Source: CAZHZT01 sp964537285
GTDB lineage: Bacteria > Bacteroidota > Bacteroidia > Chitinophagales > Saprospiraceae
Reading direction: 5' to 3'
NCBI GenBank assembly: GCA_964537285.1
Contig: CAZHZT010000109.1
Location: 1 to 20,160, forward strand
DNA length: 20,160 bases
A model generated the notes under the pieces. The model had not been told where the DNA came from. It ran no database searches and worked only from the letters and a program-made list of their open reading frames with translations. Shown here one piece after another: positions 6,600-14,286 of the stretch (the stretch's first letter is position 1; each line of letters opens with the position of its first letter). The position numbers and the translations under genes are program-made.

Positions 6600-7517
6600 T
6601 CATTGTCTTGGATGCAGCTTTTCAATATTGGATTTCAGTTCTTCAAAACCACTTCTTTTATAGGCTTCTGTGCTGCCAGCTCTGCGATGGCCAGCAAACT
6701 CCTGAACGACTCGTAAATCATTATTTTCCTTGAGTAAATGTGCTATTACCGACTGTCTGATTTTCATGGGAGTAAAAATTTGATGAGTTTCTCGATCTTT
6801 GGATAACATTCGATTCAAGTAACTTCCCCATAACTTTAAGCCGTTTTCATTCAGTATAAAATAGTCTTGTCGCTTTCTTGGTCTTTGTTTTCTCCAAAGT
6901 TCTTTTCTATGATTTTTGATATAGCCATCAAACAGTAAAATTTGTTTGGATTTTAATACTAAAGTTCTTGATTTATTTCCTCTCCTTCCTGGGCTTTCAT
7001 TCGCTCTGATTTTTAGGATTCCTTCTTCCAGATCTACATCTTGGACTTTCAATTCTATTACTTCACTTGTCGTTAATGCTTGGTAAATCAATAAGCTCAA
7101 TATTACCTTATCTCGCTTTTTGATGGCTTCCAGTTTCTCTTTAACTGGTCTTTTATCAGCTGGTGTTTCAAAAGTCTTGTATAGATTCTCTAAGGCTTCT
7201 ATTGAGTACAGACTTTCTACTATTATCGCTCGGTTGATTTGATCTTTGAGGTATAAAGATTCACAGGGATGGTCTTTTCTTTTGCCAATAGCAACTAAAT
7301 AGCGGAAGTAGATTTTTAGGCTAAACAGATGATTTCTAAGGCTTTTCGGATGTAGTTTTCTTGCTCTTAATATTCCGATGTATTCTACAACGTCACTATA
7401 ATTTGTCTTATATACCTTATCACCTTGATAGCTTATAAATTGATTGATCTGCTGTACATATCTCGGTACTGATTTTTCGCTGTAGTGCTGTCGTATGTAA
7501 TCTTTAAGAGTCATCAT
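6600..7517 (-). CDS. Tyrosine recombinase B, missing catalytic residues
   Basis: A 305-residue phage-integrase-fold protein with an N-terminal SAM-like DNA-binding domain (about 1-90) and a C-terminal catalytic domain. The catalytic tyrosine (Y286 in STEAYKR), the third-box His (GH, H277) and the second Arg (R254) are present. The first Arg, expected in a GLRxSE motif, is Thr149 (ALTTSE), and the His of HxxR is Met251 (MKIR). Loss of the first Arg usually abolishes DNA cleavage, so this is probably an inactive or partner-dependent subunit. It starts with ATGATG inside the end of recombinase A (14-base overlap), so the two are made together and may form a hetero-complex like XerC/XerD. It is the last gene of the primase operon. 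Confidence 0.85.
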   Translation of the reverse strand: MMTLKDYIRQHYSEKSVPRYVQQINQFISYQGDKVYKTNYSDVVEYIGILRARKLHPKSLRNHLFSLKIYFRYLVAIGKRKDHPCESLYLKDQINRAIIVESLYSIEALENLYKTFETPADKRPVKEKLEAIKKRDKVILSLLIYQALTTSEVIELKVQDVDLEEGILKIRANESPGRRGNKSRTLVLKSKQILLFDGYIKNHRKELWRKQRPRKRQDYFILNENGLKLWGSYLNRMLSKDRETHQIFTPMKIRQSVIAHLLKENNDLRVVQEFAGHRRAGSTEAYKRSGFEELKSNIEKLHPRQ

Positions 7518-8459
7518 CTATTAAGTCTTTTAATTGTTGTTTGCTGATATGTGTATACACTTGGGTCGTCTCTAACTGACTATGCCCTAAAAATTGTCTC
7601 ACTTGTTCTACTGGTATTCCTTGCTCTATTAAATGGGTTGCAATGCTATGCCGCAGGCTATGCATGGCTATTTCTTTGCCTTGGATTTCTTCATTTTCTG
7701 TCCTTTCAATCATCTTTTCAAGCTCTTGTTATACGTCCATTCTTTCATTCTTCCGCCTCTGCTATTCAACATAAATGCTTGATCTCCCCGCTTGTAGTCT
7801 CTGCCCTTAGTCAACTGCTCTCTTTCATTAAAATAGTAGTCTGATAAGTCATTTACCACGCCTAAACTCATGGGGATCACTCGACTTTTATTGCCTTTTC
7901 CTTTCGGTACGATCAGTATCTTTTCTCTTAATCTTACATCCTCGATATTCACTTGATCTAATTCGCCAACTCGTAAACCACAACCATAGCCAAGACTTAA
8001 CAATGACCTTTCCCAAGCTGATATACTGACCTCATAAAGTTGTTTGATTTCATCCTGAGTTAGGATGTCTCTTGTCGGTTCTTCTCTGGGATAATTGAAC
8101 TGTAATGTGCTGAGTGGATTTACTTTTACTTCACCTGCAGATTGCAACATTCTGTAGAGATGATCGATAGATTTCATGACTTGGAACGTCGTCTTTTGGC
8201 TCAATATACCATCACTTGTTTTGCTCGGTCTTTCGCTGATGTAATTGTAAAAAGCTTGGATTTCTTGAGGTTGGATTTCTTCTATTTTCGTTCTTCCTTT
8301 CCCTTCCAGATAATGTAAAAACTCATTGATATTTAACTGTCTTGTCCTGCAGGTTTCCTTTACATAGCCCAACCGCTTTTGATGCTCATAGAACCGATCT
8401 GATAAATTTCTATAATCATTATTTACGACTACGATGCTTTTTGGTCTGGACATATACAC
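7504..8459 (-). CDS. Tyrosine recombinase A, split into two overlapping ORFs
   Basis: Residues of one XerD-like recombinase are spread over two frames. The first ORF (8459-7710, 249 residues) has the N-terminal DNA-binding domain, the first catalytic Arg (GCGLRVGEL) and the beta-strand Lys (GKGNKSR). The second (7713-7504, 69 residues) has HSLRHS, LGHSQ and the tyrosine (TTQVYTHIS). They overlap as ATGA at 7713-7710. A -1 slip at GAAAAG just before the stop would join them into a full-length protein of about 318 residues. It may be a real frameshift mutation, a programmed slip, or two coupled subunits. Between them all six usual catalytic residues are kept, unlike recombinase B. The start (ATGTATATGTC region) follows the GGGTCRC repeat cluster. 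Confidence 0.8.
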
Positions 8460-8468
8460 ATACCTTTT

Positions 8469-8544
8469 GGGTCACGGGTCGCCAGCTATAGTTTTCCAGT
8501 ATTTACAAGGGTTCTGGTGACCCAGTAGCGACCCACAGCGACCC
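8469..8544. promoter_or_regulatory. GGGTCRC heptamer cluster upstream of recombinase A
   Basis: Five copies of GGGTCRC lie in 76 bp between the ATPase and recombinase A genes. Two are on the plus strand (8469-8475, 8476-8482) and three on the minus strand (8523-8517, 8534-8528, 8544-8538). The three minus copies start 11 and 10 bp apart, one helical turn. GGGTCGCCAG (8476-8485) and CTGGTGACCC (8514-8523) form a 10-bp inverted repeat with one mismatch and a 28-bp spacer. This resembles recombinase core/arm sites, replication iterons, or an operator. Confidence 0.6.
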
Positions 8545-8553
8545 ATGTTTACT

Positions 8554-9915
8554 TTATAATTGCTCAATTTGATTCATAAGATTGTCCTTTATATCTGCTC
8601 TTAGCTTGGCGTAATTATCCCAATAATCTATCTTATATTTCAAGCCTCGATTCGGATGTCCTCCACTCTGATGGATGTAACCAAAGCTCAATAATCCATA
8701 GATATATCGCTGCATTTGGCTTTTACTGATGTTAAACTTTTGCCTGACCTCTCGCTGTGTGAACTGGTGATCCTTGCCCTTAGATTCTATGTGCTGTTTC
8801 AGATTCTCAAAAAACTGCCGCAAGCTTCCGTCCAACTCATCCACCTTTAATACAATCGATTCAAAGAGGATTTCGCAAGCAACTTTCAAGTCTTCTTTTT
8901 CCGTGATTAATCTACCTCTTCCGTCTTGCCTCCGTTGATACTGATTGAGCAGTGTAATCTGTTTGATGAAGCATTTATACAACTCATTGAGTCGTCTGAT
9001 CTTGTGGGCTGACTGTGGTAGTTTTACCTTTTTAGCATACGGATTGATCACCTCGTAAGGCTTTAATAATCTCATGCAATTGGCTACAAACTCTCGTACT
9101 TTCTTTTGCTCTGCCTTACTGATTAGTCCTGCCGATTCGTCGTCCTGATAATCAATGACACGTAATGTTTGCTCTCTGGATTCATCCACAGCTATTAAAA
9201 AACTTCTACTTACATTATCCTCGTATAGCTCTCCTTTCGTTGTACATGCCATACTTGCTATTGGACCTCTGACAACTCTTTCGCCACCGCTAATGCTGCC
9301 GTTTTTGTCTTTCACACTCGTACTACTCACTAAAATCTCATTGCTCTGTAGTTCTCTAACTGCCAACTGTGCTTCCTCTTTTAAGCCGTCCATATCCTCA
9401 AAACATACCAACTTCTTGACAAAAAAGTATTCGTCCTGATTATAAAAACTATTATCCGTAACTCGGGTGTATCGCTTCACATCTTCCGATGGCATCATGT
9501 CGCTGATCACTTTGAGTAATCGTGTTTTTCCACTTCCCGAACTGCCTTGTATCAAGGCATGTAAAGTGTCGGGCATCTTGTAGCTCGATGCAATAATAAA
9601 CAACAAAATTCTATTCTTTTCCTCGCCAACAATACCCGCTTTACCAATCAGTTTATTCAGCTTCTCGATCAGGTTTTCAGACTTTAAGAACTCTAAACAC
9701 TTGCTTACCGTAGCTGTCGGAACTTCGATTTTATTATCTGCTTTTCTCTGATGGATTTGCCTGTCTCGATGGAACTCAAGGAGCTTCATTAACTCGTGTA
9801 GATCTCCCTCGATCTGCTCTTTGTCTATGCCTAATTTCTCTGCTGCTATCTTACACGTTTTTTCTACTTGACTGTACTCGTACAGGTCTAATTTTAGCGT
9901 AATTGTTTTGCTCAT
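8554..9915 (-). CDS. P-loop ATPase/helicase-like replication protein of the mobile element
   Basis: A 453-residue protein with a Walker A motif GSSGSGKT (near residue 125), a Walker B-like VCFEDMDG about 50 residues later, and an Arg-rich VSRSFLIAVDES segment that may hold the arginine finger. The C-terminal region (about 380-440) looks like a winged helix (FTQREVRQKFNISKSQMQRYIYGL). The set resembles ATPases coded next to CHC2 primases on integrative elements, where they are thought to load or act as a helicase. Its ATG overlaps the primase stop codon (ATGA, 9915-9912), so the two are translated together. It ends 94 bp before recombinase A. Exact activity is inferred. Confidence 0.75.
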   Translation of the reverse strand: MSKTITLKLDLYEYSQVEKTCKIAAEKLGIDKEQIEGDLHELMKLLEFHRDRQIHQRKADNKIEVPTATVSKCLEFLKSENLIEKLNKLIGKAGIVGEEKNRILLFIIASSYKMPDTLHALIQGSSGSGKTRLLKVISDMMPSEDVKRYTRVTDNSFYNQDEYFFVKKLVCFEDMDGLKEEAQLAVRELQSNEILVSSTSVKDKNGSISGGERVVRGPIASMACTTKGELYEDNVSRSFLIAVDESREQTLRVIDYQDDESAGLISKAEQKKVREFVANCMRLLKPYEVINPYAKKVKLPQSAHKIRRLNELYKCFIKQITLLNQYQRRQDGRGRLITEKEDLKVACEILFESIVLKVDELDGSLRQFFENLKQHIESKGKDHQFTQREVRQKFNISKSQMQRYIYGLLSFGYIHQSGGHPNRGLKYKIDYWDNYAKLRADIKDNLMNQIEQL

Positions 9916-11207
9916 TGTGCTGTGATTTGGAGAGTGATCTTTAAGCTATCAGGTTGACTGATCCTAAAGCCTTTGATTTGGTATCTGGCTGTTTTGCTGC
10001 TGTACTTTAGGTTGTATGGGTTTGATGTATCTAAGCCGTCGGGATGCCCCGACAGGCGATTAACTTTTGTATCTGCTTTTGGCTTTTCTTCCGATCTCTG
10101 CGAGGCATTATCACTTGAAAAAAGAAAGTTGTATTCCTTTCGAGTTTCTATTAAGTGCTGTAGGATTTCAGAACTATGTCCCTGCAATAGACTATTTACA
10201 TCTTCATTCTCCGGAACTGCTACGTTTGTTATTCTTACACCTGGTAACATTCCCTTTAACATCGGTGCATATTTCTCGACTGCTTTTATTCCTGGTGTAT
10301 CGCCATTCAAAAAGAAGATTACTTCTAGCAGGTCTGTGATGTTCTTGATAGCTTTCTGGTGCTCTTCCGTTAGTCCGTTTGTGCCGTAAAGTGATAGGAT
10401 TTCGTATTGACTTTTGATTTGCTCTTGCTCCAATAATGTCGCTGCATCAATGATGCTTTCCGTTAGGATGAGTTTCTTGGTGTCCTTGCTTGGATAGTTG
10501 GGATATAGTCCTTGTCGGTCTCTTAGATAAAAGTGCCTTTGCTTTTTGTTGGCTAAAGTGCTGCGGAAGTACAGCCCCGTGATCCGGTAGCCCTCATCCC
10601 GCAAGGGGAAGACCACGCACCATTTGCCGAACGGCTTGTAGGCCGGGTTTCCCGTGCGGCTCTTCGTGCCCAGGTCCAGCAGGATGCCGTGCTCCACGCA
10701 CGCCCGGATCAGCCCTTCGTCCTTGCGCTTGCCGTGATGGAACTGCCCGGAGTTATAACCCACCTCGGTCTTGGTGTAGTCCAGACAGCGCCTGGCCAGG
10801 TATTCTTTGGCAGGCTTGCTATTGTGCACCCCGTTTTTAAAGTAGGTGAACACCTGCTCCAGCAAGGCCGTGCGCTCGGCTCCCTTCTCCCGGCCTGGTT
10901 TCCCGGCCCCATTTTGTGGTGTTGCCACCGCTGTTCCCTCCACCATCGCCTTTGCCTTCAAGATCGCCTCGTGCTTTGTGCAGCCTTCCTTGTGCAGGAT
11001 GAAGTCAATCACATCCATCGCCCGCCCGTGTGTCTTGCAGTTCGTGGAGAAGCAGTAGCAGGTGTGGGTTTTGTAGTACACTTGCAAGCTCGGCGTGCGG
11101 TCGTCGTGGAAGGGGCAGCGCAGGCGCAGGTTCTTGTCCGGCTTCAGGCCGTAGTGCCTGAGCACTTGCGAGAGCGTCAGGCGGGTTTTGATCTCGGCGA
11201 TTTCCAT
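9912..11207 (-). CDS. CHC2 zinc-finger/TOPRIM primase
   Basis: A 431-residue DnaG-like primase. The zinc finger is C31-x2-H34 ... C52-x4-C57 in CPFHDDRTPS..CYCFSTNC. A GYRITGLYFR segment near 206-215 matches the conserved core motif before TOPRIM. The TOPRIM fold follows, with LILTES (E250) and FLNGDTPG (D303). It is shorter than chromosomal DnaG (about 580-650) and lacks a helicase-binding C-terminus, typical of mobile-element primases. It heads the operon primase, ATPase, recombinases, and shares a divergent control region with XRE 2. Base composition changes sharply inside the gene: the first about 215 codons (11207 to about 10562) are GC-rich, the rest is AT-rich like the downstream genes. 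This suggests a recombinant gene. Confidence 0.88.
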   Translation of the reverse strand: MEIAEIKTRLTLSQVLRHYGLKPDKNLRLRCPFHDDRTPSLQVYYKTHTCYCFSTNCKTHGRAMDVIDFILHKEGCTKHEAILKAKAMVEGTAVATPQNGAGKPGREKGAERTALLEQVFTYFKNGVHNSKPAKEYLARRCLDYTKTEVGYNSGQFHHGKRKDEGLIRACVEHGILLDLGTKSRTGNPAYKPFGKWCVVFPLRDEGYRITGLYFRSTLANKKQRHFYLRDRQGLYPNYPSKDTKKLILTESIIDAATLLEQEQIKSQYEILSLYGTNGLTEEHQKAIKNITDLLEVIFFLNGDTPGIKAVEKYAPMLKGMLPGVRITNVAVPENEDVNSLLQGHSSEILQHLIETRKEYNFLFSSDNASQRSEEKPKADTKVNRLSGHPDGLDTSNPYNLKYSSKTARYQIKGFRISQPDSLKITLQITAQ

Positions 11208-11376
11208 GGCAGAATGTTAAAGTTTGAAAATTCTTATCCTGAACAATCCTTCACAAAACTACAGGATTATTCATAACTAAACAAGAATAATCAAAATTGT
11301 TTCTGCACTTTTATTCGCTTATTTTTGTTGTAATCTATGTTTTCGCACATTAAAACTGAAGGATCATGACTTTTGG
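11179..11376. repeat. 198-bp perfect direct repeat, copy 2 (primase/XRE control region)
   Basis: Identical to 513-710. It serves the intact primase operon on the minus strand and XRE 2 on the plus strand. Confidence 0.95.
11254..11327. promoter_or_regulatory. Divergent primase/XRE 2 promoters with shared operator candidate
   Basis: The minus-strand -7 element TAGTTTTG is at 11261-11254, and the plus-strand promoter (ATTG, N20, TATTTTTG) is at 11296-11327. The inverted repeat GATTATTC (11265-11272) and GAATAATC (11285-11292) lies between them, within the primase promoter and upstream of the XRE promoter. Repression of the primase operon by XRE is inferred. Confidence 0.5.
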
Positions 11377-11698
11377 GAGCCGTGTGGCCGCAATCAGGAA
11401 AGAGAAGCAGCTATCGCAAAGCGAACTGGGCAAGCGCGCTGGTATCTCCGGCGATATCGTCGGCAAGTACGAACGCGATGAGATGAAGCCCTCTATAGAG
11501 ACAGCCACCAAATTGGCGGCCGCACTTGAAGTTTCACTGGATTATCTGGTCGGTATCGCCCAAATGCAGGTCTTCGACAAAGGCCTCCTGCGACGGGTGG
11601 AAGAGCTGGCCAACCTGCCTGAGCAGGACCGGCAGGGGATTCTCTTTGCCCTCGATGGGTTGCTTAGAGACGCTAAAGCGAGGATGGCGTATCAGTGA
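11366..11698 (+). CDS. XRE/Cro-like HTH transcriptional regulator, copy 2
   Basis: A 110-residue near-twin of XRE 1 with the same helix-turn-helix and the same start (GAAGGA before ATG). The five differing residues lie in the hinge and C-terminal part (for example Glu for Asp before VSLDYLVG, and Met for Arg near the end). It is divergent from the intact primase operon and so is probably its repressor. It faces the lipoprotein gene ending at 11729. Because the two XRE proteins have identical DNA-binding parts, either copy could silence both control regions. Confidence 0.9.
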   Translation: MTFGSRVAAIRKEKQLSQSELGKRAGISGDIVGKYERDEMKPSIETATKLAAALEVSLDYLVGIAQMQVFDKGLLRRVEELANLPEQDRQGILFALDGLLRDAKARMAYQ

Positions 11699-11699
11699 A

Positions 11700-11727
11700 A
11701 AAGCCCCACCATATGGTGAGGCTCTTA
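11700..11727 (+). terminator. Terminator of XRE 2
   Basis: AGCC.CACC pairs with GGTG.GGCT around an ATAT centre, preceded by A-rich and followed by T-rich sequence. Its hairpin core differs from that after XRE 1, although the position is the same. Confidence 0.75.
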
Positions 11728-11728
11728 T

Positions 11729-12151
11729 TTACTGACCTCTAATTTCTTTTATCAAATGCTTATTTTTATCAAAATATAATTTCAAGTCATTTCCTGACCA
11801 AGGAGGCTGAACTATGCTTCCTTCTTCTTGAAAACTTCGTTTAGCATAGAGTAAATCTTCTTCAGATAAAATCGATACTTTCTTTCCGTTAGTTAAAATA
11901 TATCGCTCACTACTAATGCTAATTTCCTTCAATACAGAACCCAGTTTTCGCTTATCCATAAGAGATAAAATTAAAGTATCTGATTCTTGCTTTAATACAA
12001 CAACAAGGTTTTCTGGTTTCAAATCTTTGACCTTGCTCTTTTGTAATATGGTATTCTCTATTTCCTGCCCTAAACTATATTCTATACCTTCATTTTGAGT
12101 AGGTGTACAGGAAAAAAGTATTGTGCATAATAGGAAGTATGTTATTCGCAT
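11729..12151 (-). CDS. Lipoprotein, probable immunity partner of JAB-type RHS tip 4
   Basis: A 140-residue protein with a short lipoprotein signal (LLCTILFSC, Cys15). It ends with NDLKLYFDKNK, close to the DLKLFFDKEK of the lipoprotein paired with JAB-type tip 1; the region before it is also loosely alike. It starts two bases after the stop codon of tip 4, so both are one transcription unit. A membrane-anchored immunity protein is the best inference; I do not recognise a known domain. Confidence 0.75.
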   Translation of the reverse strand: MRITYFLLCTILFSCTPTQNEGIEYSLGQEIENTILQKSKVKDLKPENLVVVLKQESDTLILSLMDKRKLGSVLKEISISSERYILTNGKKVSILSEEDLLYAKRSFQEEGSIVQPPWSGNDLKLYFDKNKHLIKEIRGQ

Positions 12152-12153
12152 AG

Positions 12154-12945
12154 TTATTTTATTTTTCCTCCAAATGTCCTCAATGCATCTAATCCAATTC
12201 CAGACCTGCTGCCATATCCATAAGTGTCACTACCACTGGGGCGAATCTTATCTACTCTATTAGGTCCAACAGGATATACTGGTCCATTTATAAACTGTGA
12301 CAATGCCTTATCACCTCCACTTGTTGCCCTTCTTTCATATCCTTCCGATGCACTATTGGGATGGGAATGAACCTGACCAATTACAAGTTTAAATTGATTG
12401 CCGCTACCTGTCAATGTAAAGGTTCCGCCCTCTCCACTTTTTAATGGAGCATTATAGGAGTCGTCATGCCGATTCTTTACTCCGCTGGGGTCTGTCGTTG
12501 GACTTCTTGAAAGAGATAAAGTGGGGTTCTCAGTATCAGACATATCAAGAACAATGTACGCTGCCACTTCTTGCCTACCGCTACCTATAGCTTTTCCCGG
12601 GTTTGAATCTGAATAGAGTTTGTTAATGGATGCTTCACTCACATTATCTGTAATTACTGCACTATTAGCATCCAATGCTTGTAGTAGCCCCAAGCTGCTT
12701 TCATTCTTATTATTAATCGATGAAGAATACTGTGAACTAATCCTATCCCAGTCTGATTGTAGTATGAGTCTTGAATCGTTAGAAGTCTTAGTATCTGTGT
12801 ATAGATATTGGCCCAGTTCATTGTAGTAATCATCAAGTGGTGCTGCCGGTGCTCTACCGTCAGGGTCTATGTAAAAAATAGGATTATTAAAGGCGTAGGA
12901 ATAAGGTGACCAAGCTGGCATTTCTGCTGCCAGCGGATCCACCAA
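12154..12945 (-). CDS. Orphan RHS C-terminal tip with JAB/JAMM-type toxin domain (tip 4)
   Basis: The front is RHS core end (VDPLAAEMP, SPYSYAFNNP, DPDGR). The tip has a complete JAMM-like set: E126 (RQEVAAY), H193 and H195 (VHSHPNS), and S209/D212 (SGGD), as in zinc-dependent JAB peptidases. It is a different sequence from tip 1. The start is nominal: TTG, then GTG for the Val of VDP. In the same frame, upstream bases read like a normal RHS core (VYGAGWYDAAIGRF), then one TAG stop, then LVDP. So a single nonsense codon breaks it, and the RHS homology itself ends right at the stop codon of the next gene near 12,991. Confidence 0.78.
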   Translation of the reverse strand: MVDPLAAEMPAWSPYSYAFNNPIFYIDPDGRAPAAPLDDYYNELGQYLYTDTKTSNDSRLILQSDWDRISSQYSSSINNKNESSLGLLQALDANSAVITDNVSEASINKLYSDSNPGKAIGSGRQEVAAYIVLDMSDTENPTLSLSRSPTTDPSGVKNRHDDSYNAPLKSGEGGTFTLTGSGNQFKLVIGQVHSHPNSASEGYERRATSGGDKALSQFINGPVYPVGPNRVDKIRPSGSDTYGYGSRSGIGLDALRTFGGKIK

Positions 12946-12991
12946 CTAAAACCTCCCAATCGCTGCATCATACCACCCTGCCCCGTAAACG
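12946..12991 (-). pseudogene. Short RHS core remnant joined to tip 4
   Basis: In the tip 4 frame these bases encode VYGAGWYDAAIGRF followed by TAG. This is a typical end of an RHS core (YGARxYDPxIGRF). Directly to the right is the stop codon of the outer-membrane gene. It therefore marks the edge of the accessory region. Confidence 0.65.
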
Positions 12992-14008
12992 TTACTTCGG
13001 CGGAGACAAAAATATTCCCGCTTTAAAAAACAGGCTATTACCCGGGCTGATACGCGTAATGGAAGGAATACCAACAGGTTCCAACTCCTGGAAACGATGC
13101 CCTAAAGAATTCAGGTATCCACCTTTGCAAGACATCCAAAACCAGCTGGTAAGCTTCTTCTCGAGCGTAACTTGCAAACGAACTTCCTGCCGGGTCATGA
13201 TGAAATCATTTTCAAAACCGCTACCGTCGGCTAAGCCAAGAAAAAATTCCCGGCTGTTGAATTCAGCTCCGAAAAGAAGAATGTTATTATCGTTCACATT
13301 ATAACGGCCCATCACTCTGACAGGCAAAATGGTTTCAAGCCCCCAGCGTTCGTTAATTGTACGATTATAAACTACGAAAGGATAAGCGATACTTCTGCGA
13401 AGGCCTCTGCTAAAGGTCAAACCAATTCCCAACTCCTTATCGGGCCTGTTTTTGATACCATATATTAACCCTATCTTATAAGTGCTGTAATTGGAATGGA
13501 AGTTAACAAACTGCTTATAATCCCCATTGCAATCAATTTGGCCGCGAAAGGCAAGGTATCTTTTGTTACTAAGAGATTTATATGCATTCAGGGAGATATG
13601 ACTCCTGATAAGGACTTCATCGTAGATGGGATTGTTTTGAAGAATATTTTCGACCAGGAAATTTTGAAAACGGAACTGTTCACGTTGATGCTTAAACCCC
13701 AAAATAACAGCTGCTCCATTTTTCTTAGAGTAATAAACAGGGGCCTTTAGCTTAAACGTCATGATCTCATAGACTTCCGACTTGTCCTGATCATCATCTG
13801 CAGGCATAAAATAAGATTGCTGTTGATCTTCTCTATTCCAAAGCAAACCATATTCAAGGAGTAATCCTTTACTTTTGGATTTATTGACCACCCCCGGCTT
13901 ACAATGCATGCTTTCTAACTCGCTACTCGTTACATCCTGAGCGCAAAGCTGGAAACATGAGAAAAATGATATCGCACAAAGTTTTATTTTAAGCCACTGT
14001 CTAAGCAA
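12992..14008 (-). CDS. Outer-membrane beta-barrel protein, DUF6268-like
   Basis: A 338-residue protein with a Sec signal peptide (basic MLRQWLKIK, hydrophobic stretch, cleavage likely after LCA-QD). The body consists of alternating strands with aromatic edges (for example YKIGLIYGIKNR, ELGIGLTFSRGL, FFKAGIFLSPPK at the end), as in Bacteroidota outer-membrane barrels of the DUF6268 type. Function is unknown. The start is a TTG at 14008, since no ATG is available near the signal peptide; this is uncertain. Its 3' end abuts the RHS fragment of tip 4 with practically no space, so it may have lost its native terminator. Confidence 0.65.
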   Translation of the reverse strand: MLRQWLKIKLCAISFFSCFQLCAQDVTSSELESMHCKPGVVNKSKSKGLLLEYGLLWNREDQQQSYFMPADDDQDKSEVYEIMTFKLKAPVYYSKKNGAAVILGFKHQREQFRFQNFLVENILQNNPIYDEVLIRSHISLNAYKSLSNKRYLAFRGQIDCNGDYKQFVNFHSNYSTYKIGLIYGIKNRPDKELGIGLTFSRGLRRSIAYPFVVYNRTINERWGLETILPVRVMGRYNVNDNNILLFGAEFNSREFFLGLADGSGFENDFIMTRQEVRLQVTLEKKLTSWFWMSCKGGYLNSLGHRFQELEPVGIPSITRISPGNSLFFKAGIFLSPPK

Positions 14009-14286
14009 AATGAGTCCGTTTTTAAGTGTTATATTCAGGAATTATTTTATCAGATGTCCTTTTTAATAGTGATTTTCTTTATTTTTTCGACAAGTATAAC
14101 CTTTTCATCTACAATATTATTATAATTATAACCAAAAATCCAGCCGATTTGTTAATGGGCGGATAATAGGGTCAACTAATAGATTGATTTCAGTTTATCA
14201 ACCTATTTTTAGGAAAGGATTTTTTGAGTTACAACAAAACGAGATGTACCTTAATATAACGTTTTCACAAAAAATGAATAAGCTTT

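Noticed and set aside
10028..10058. Small palindrome TCGGG..CCCGA inside the primase gene
   Set aside because: It lies in coding sequence and is short; it is insufficient to call a repeat element or terminator.
9973..11276. Several plus-strand open frames of 70-195 residues opposite the primase
   Set aside because: They are antisense shadows of a well-supported primase gene and show no motifs.
1593..12945. Treating tips 1, 2 and 4 as independent genes with their own starts
   Set aside because: Their nominal starts are GTG or TTG codons inside the conserved RHS VDP motif, with in-frame stops just upstream, so they are more likely headless cassettes than free-standing toxin genes.
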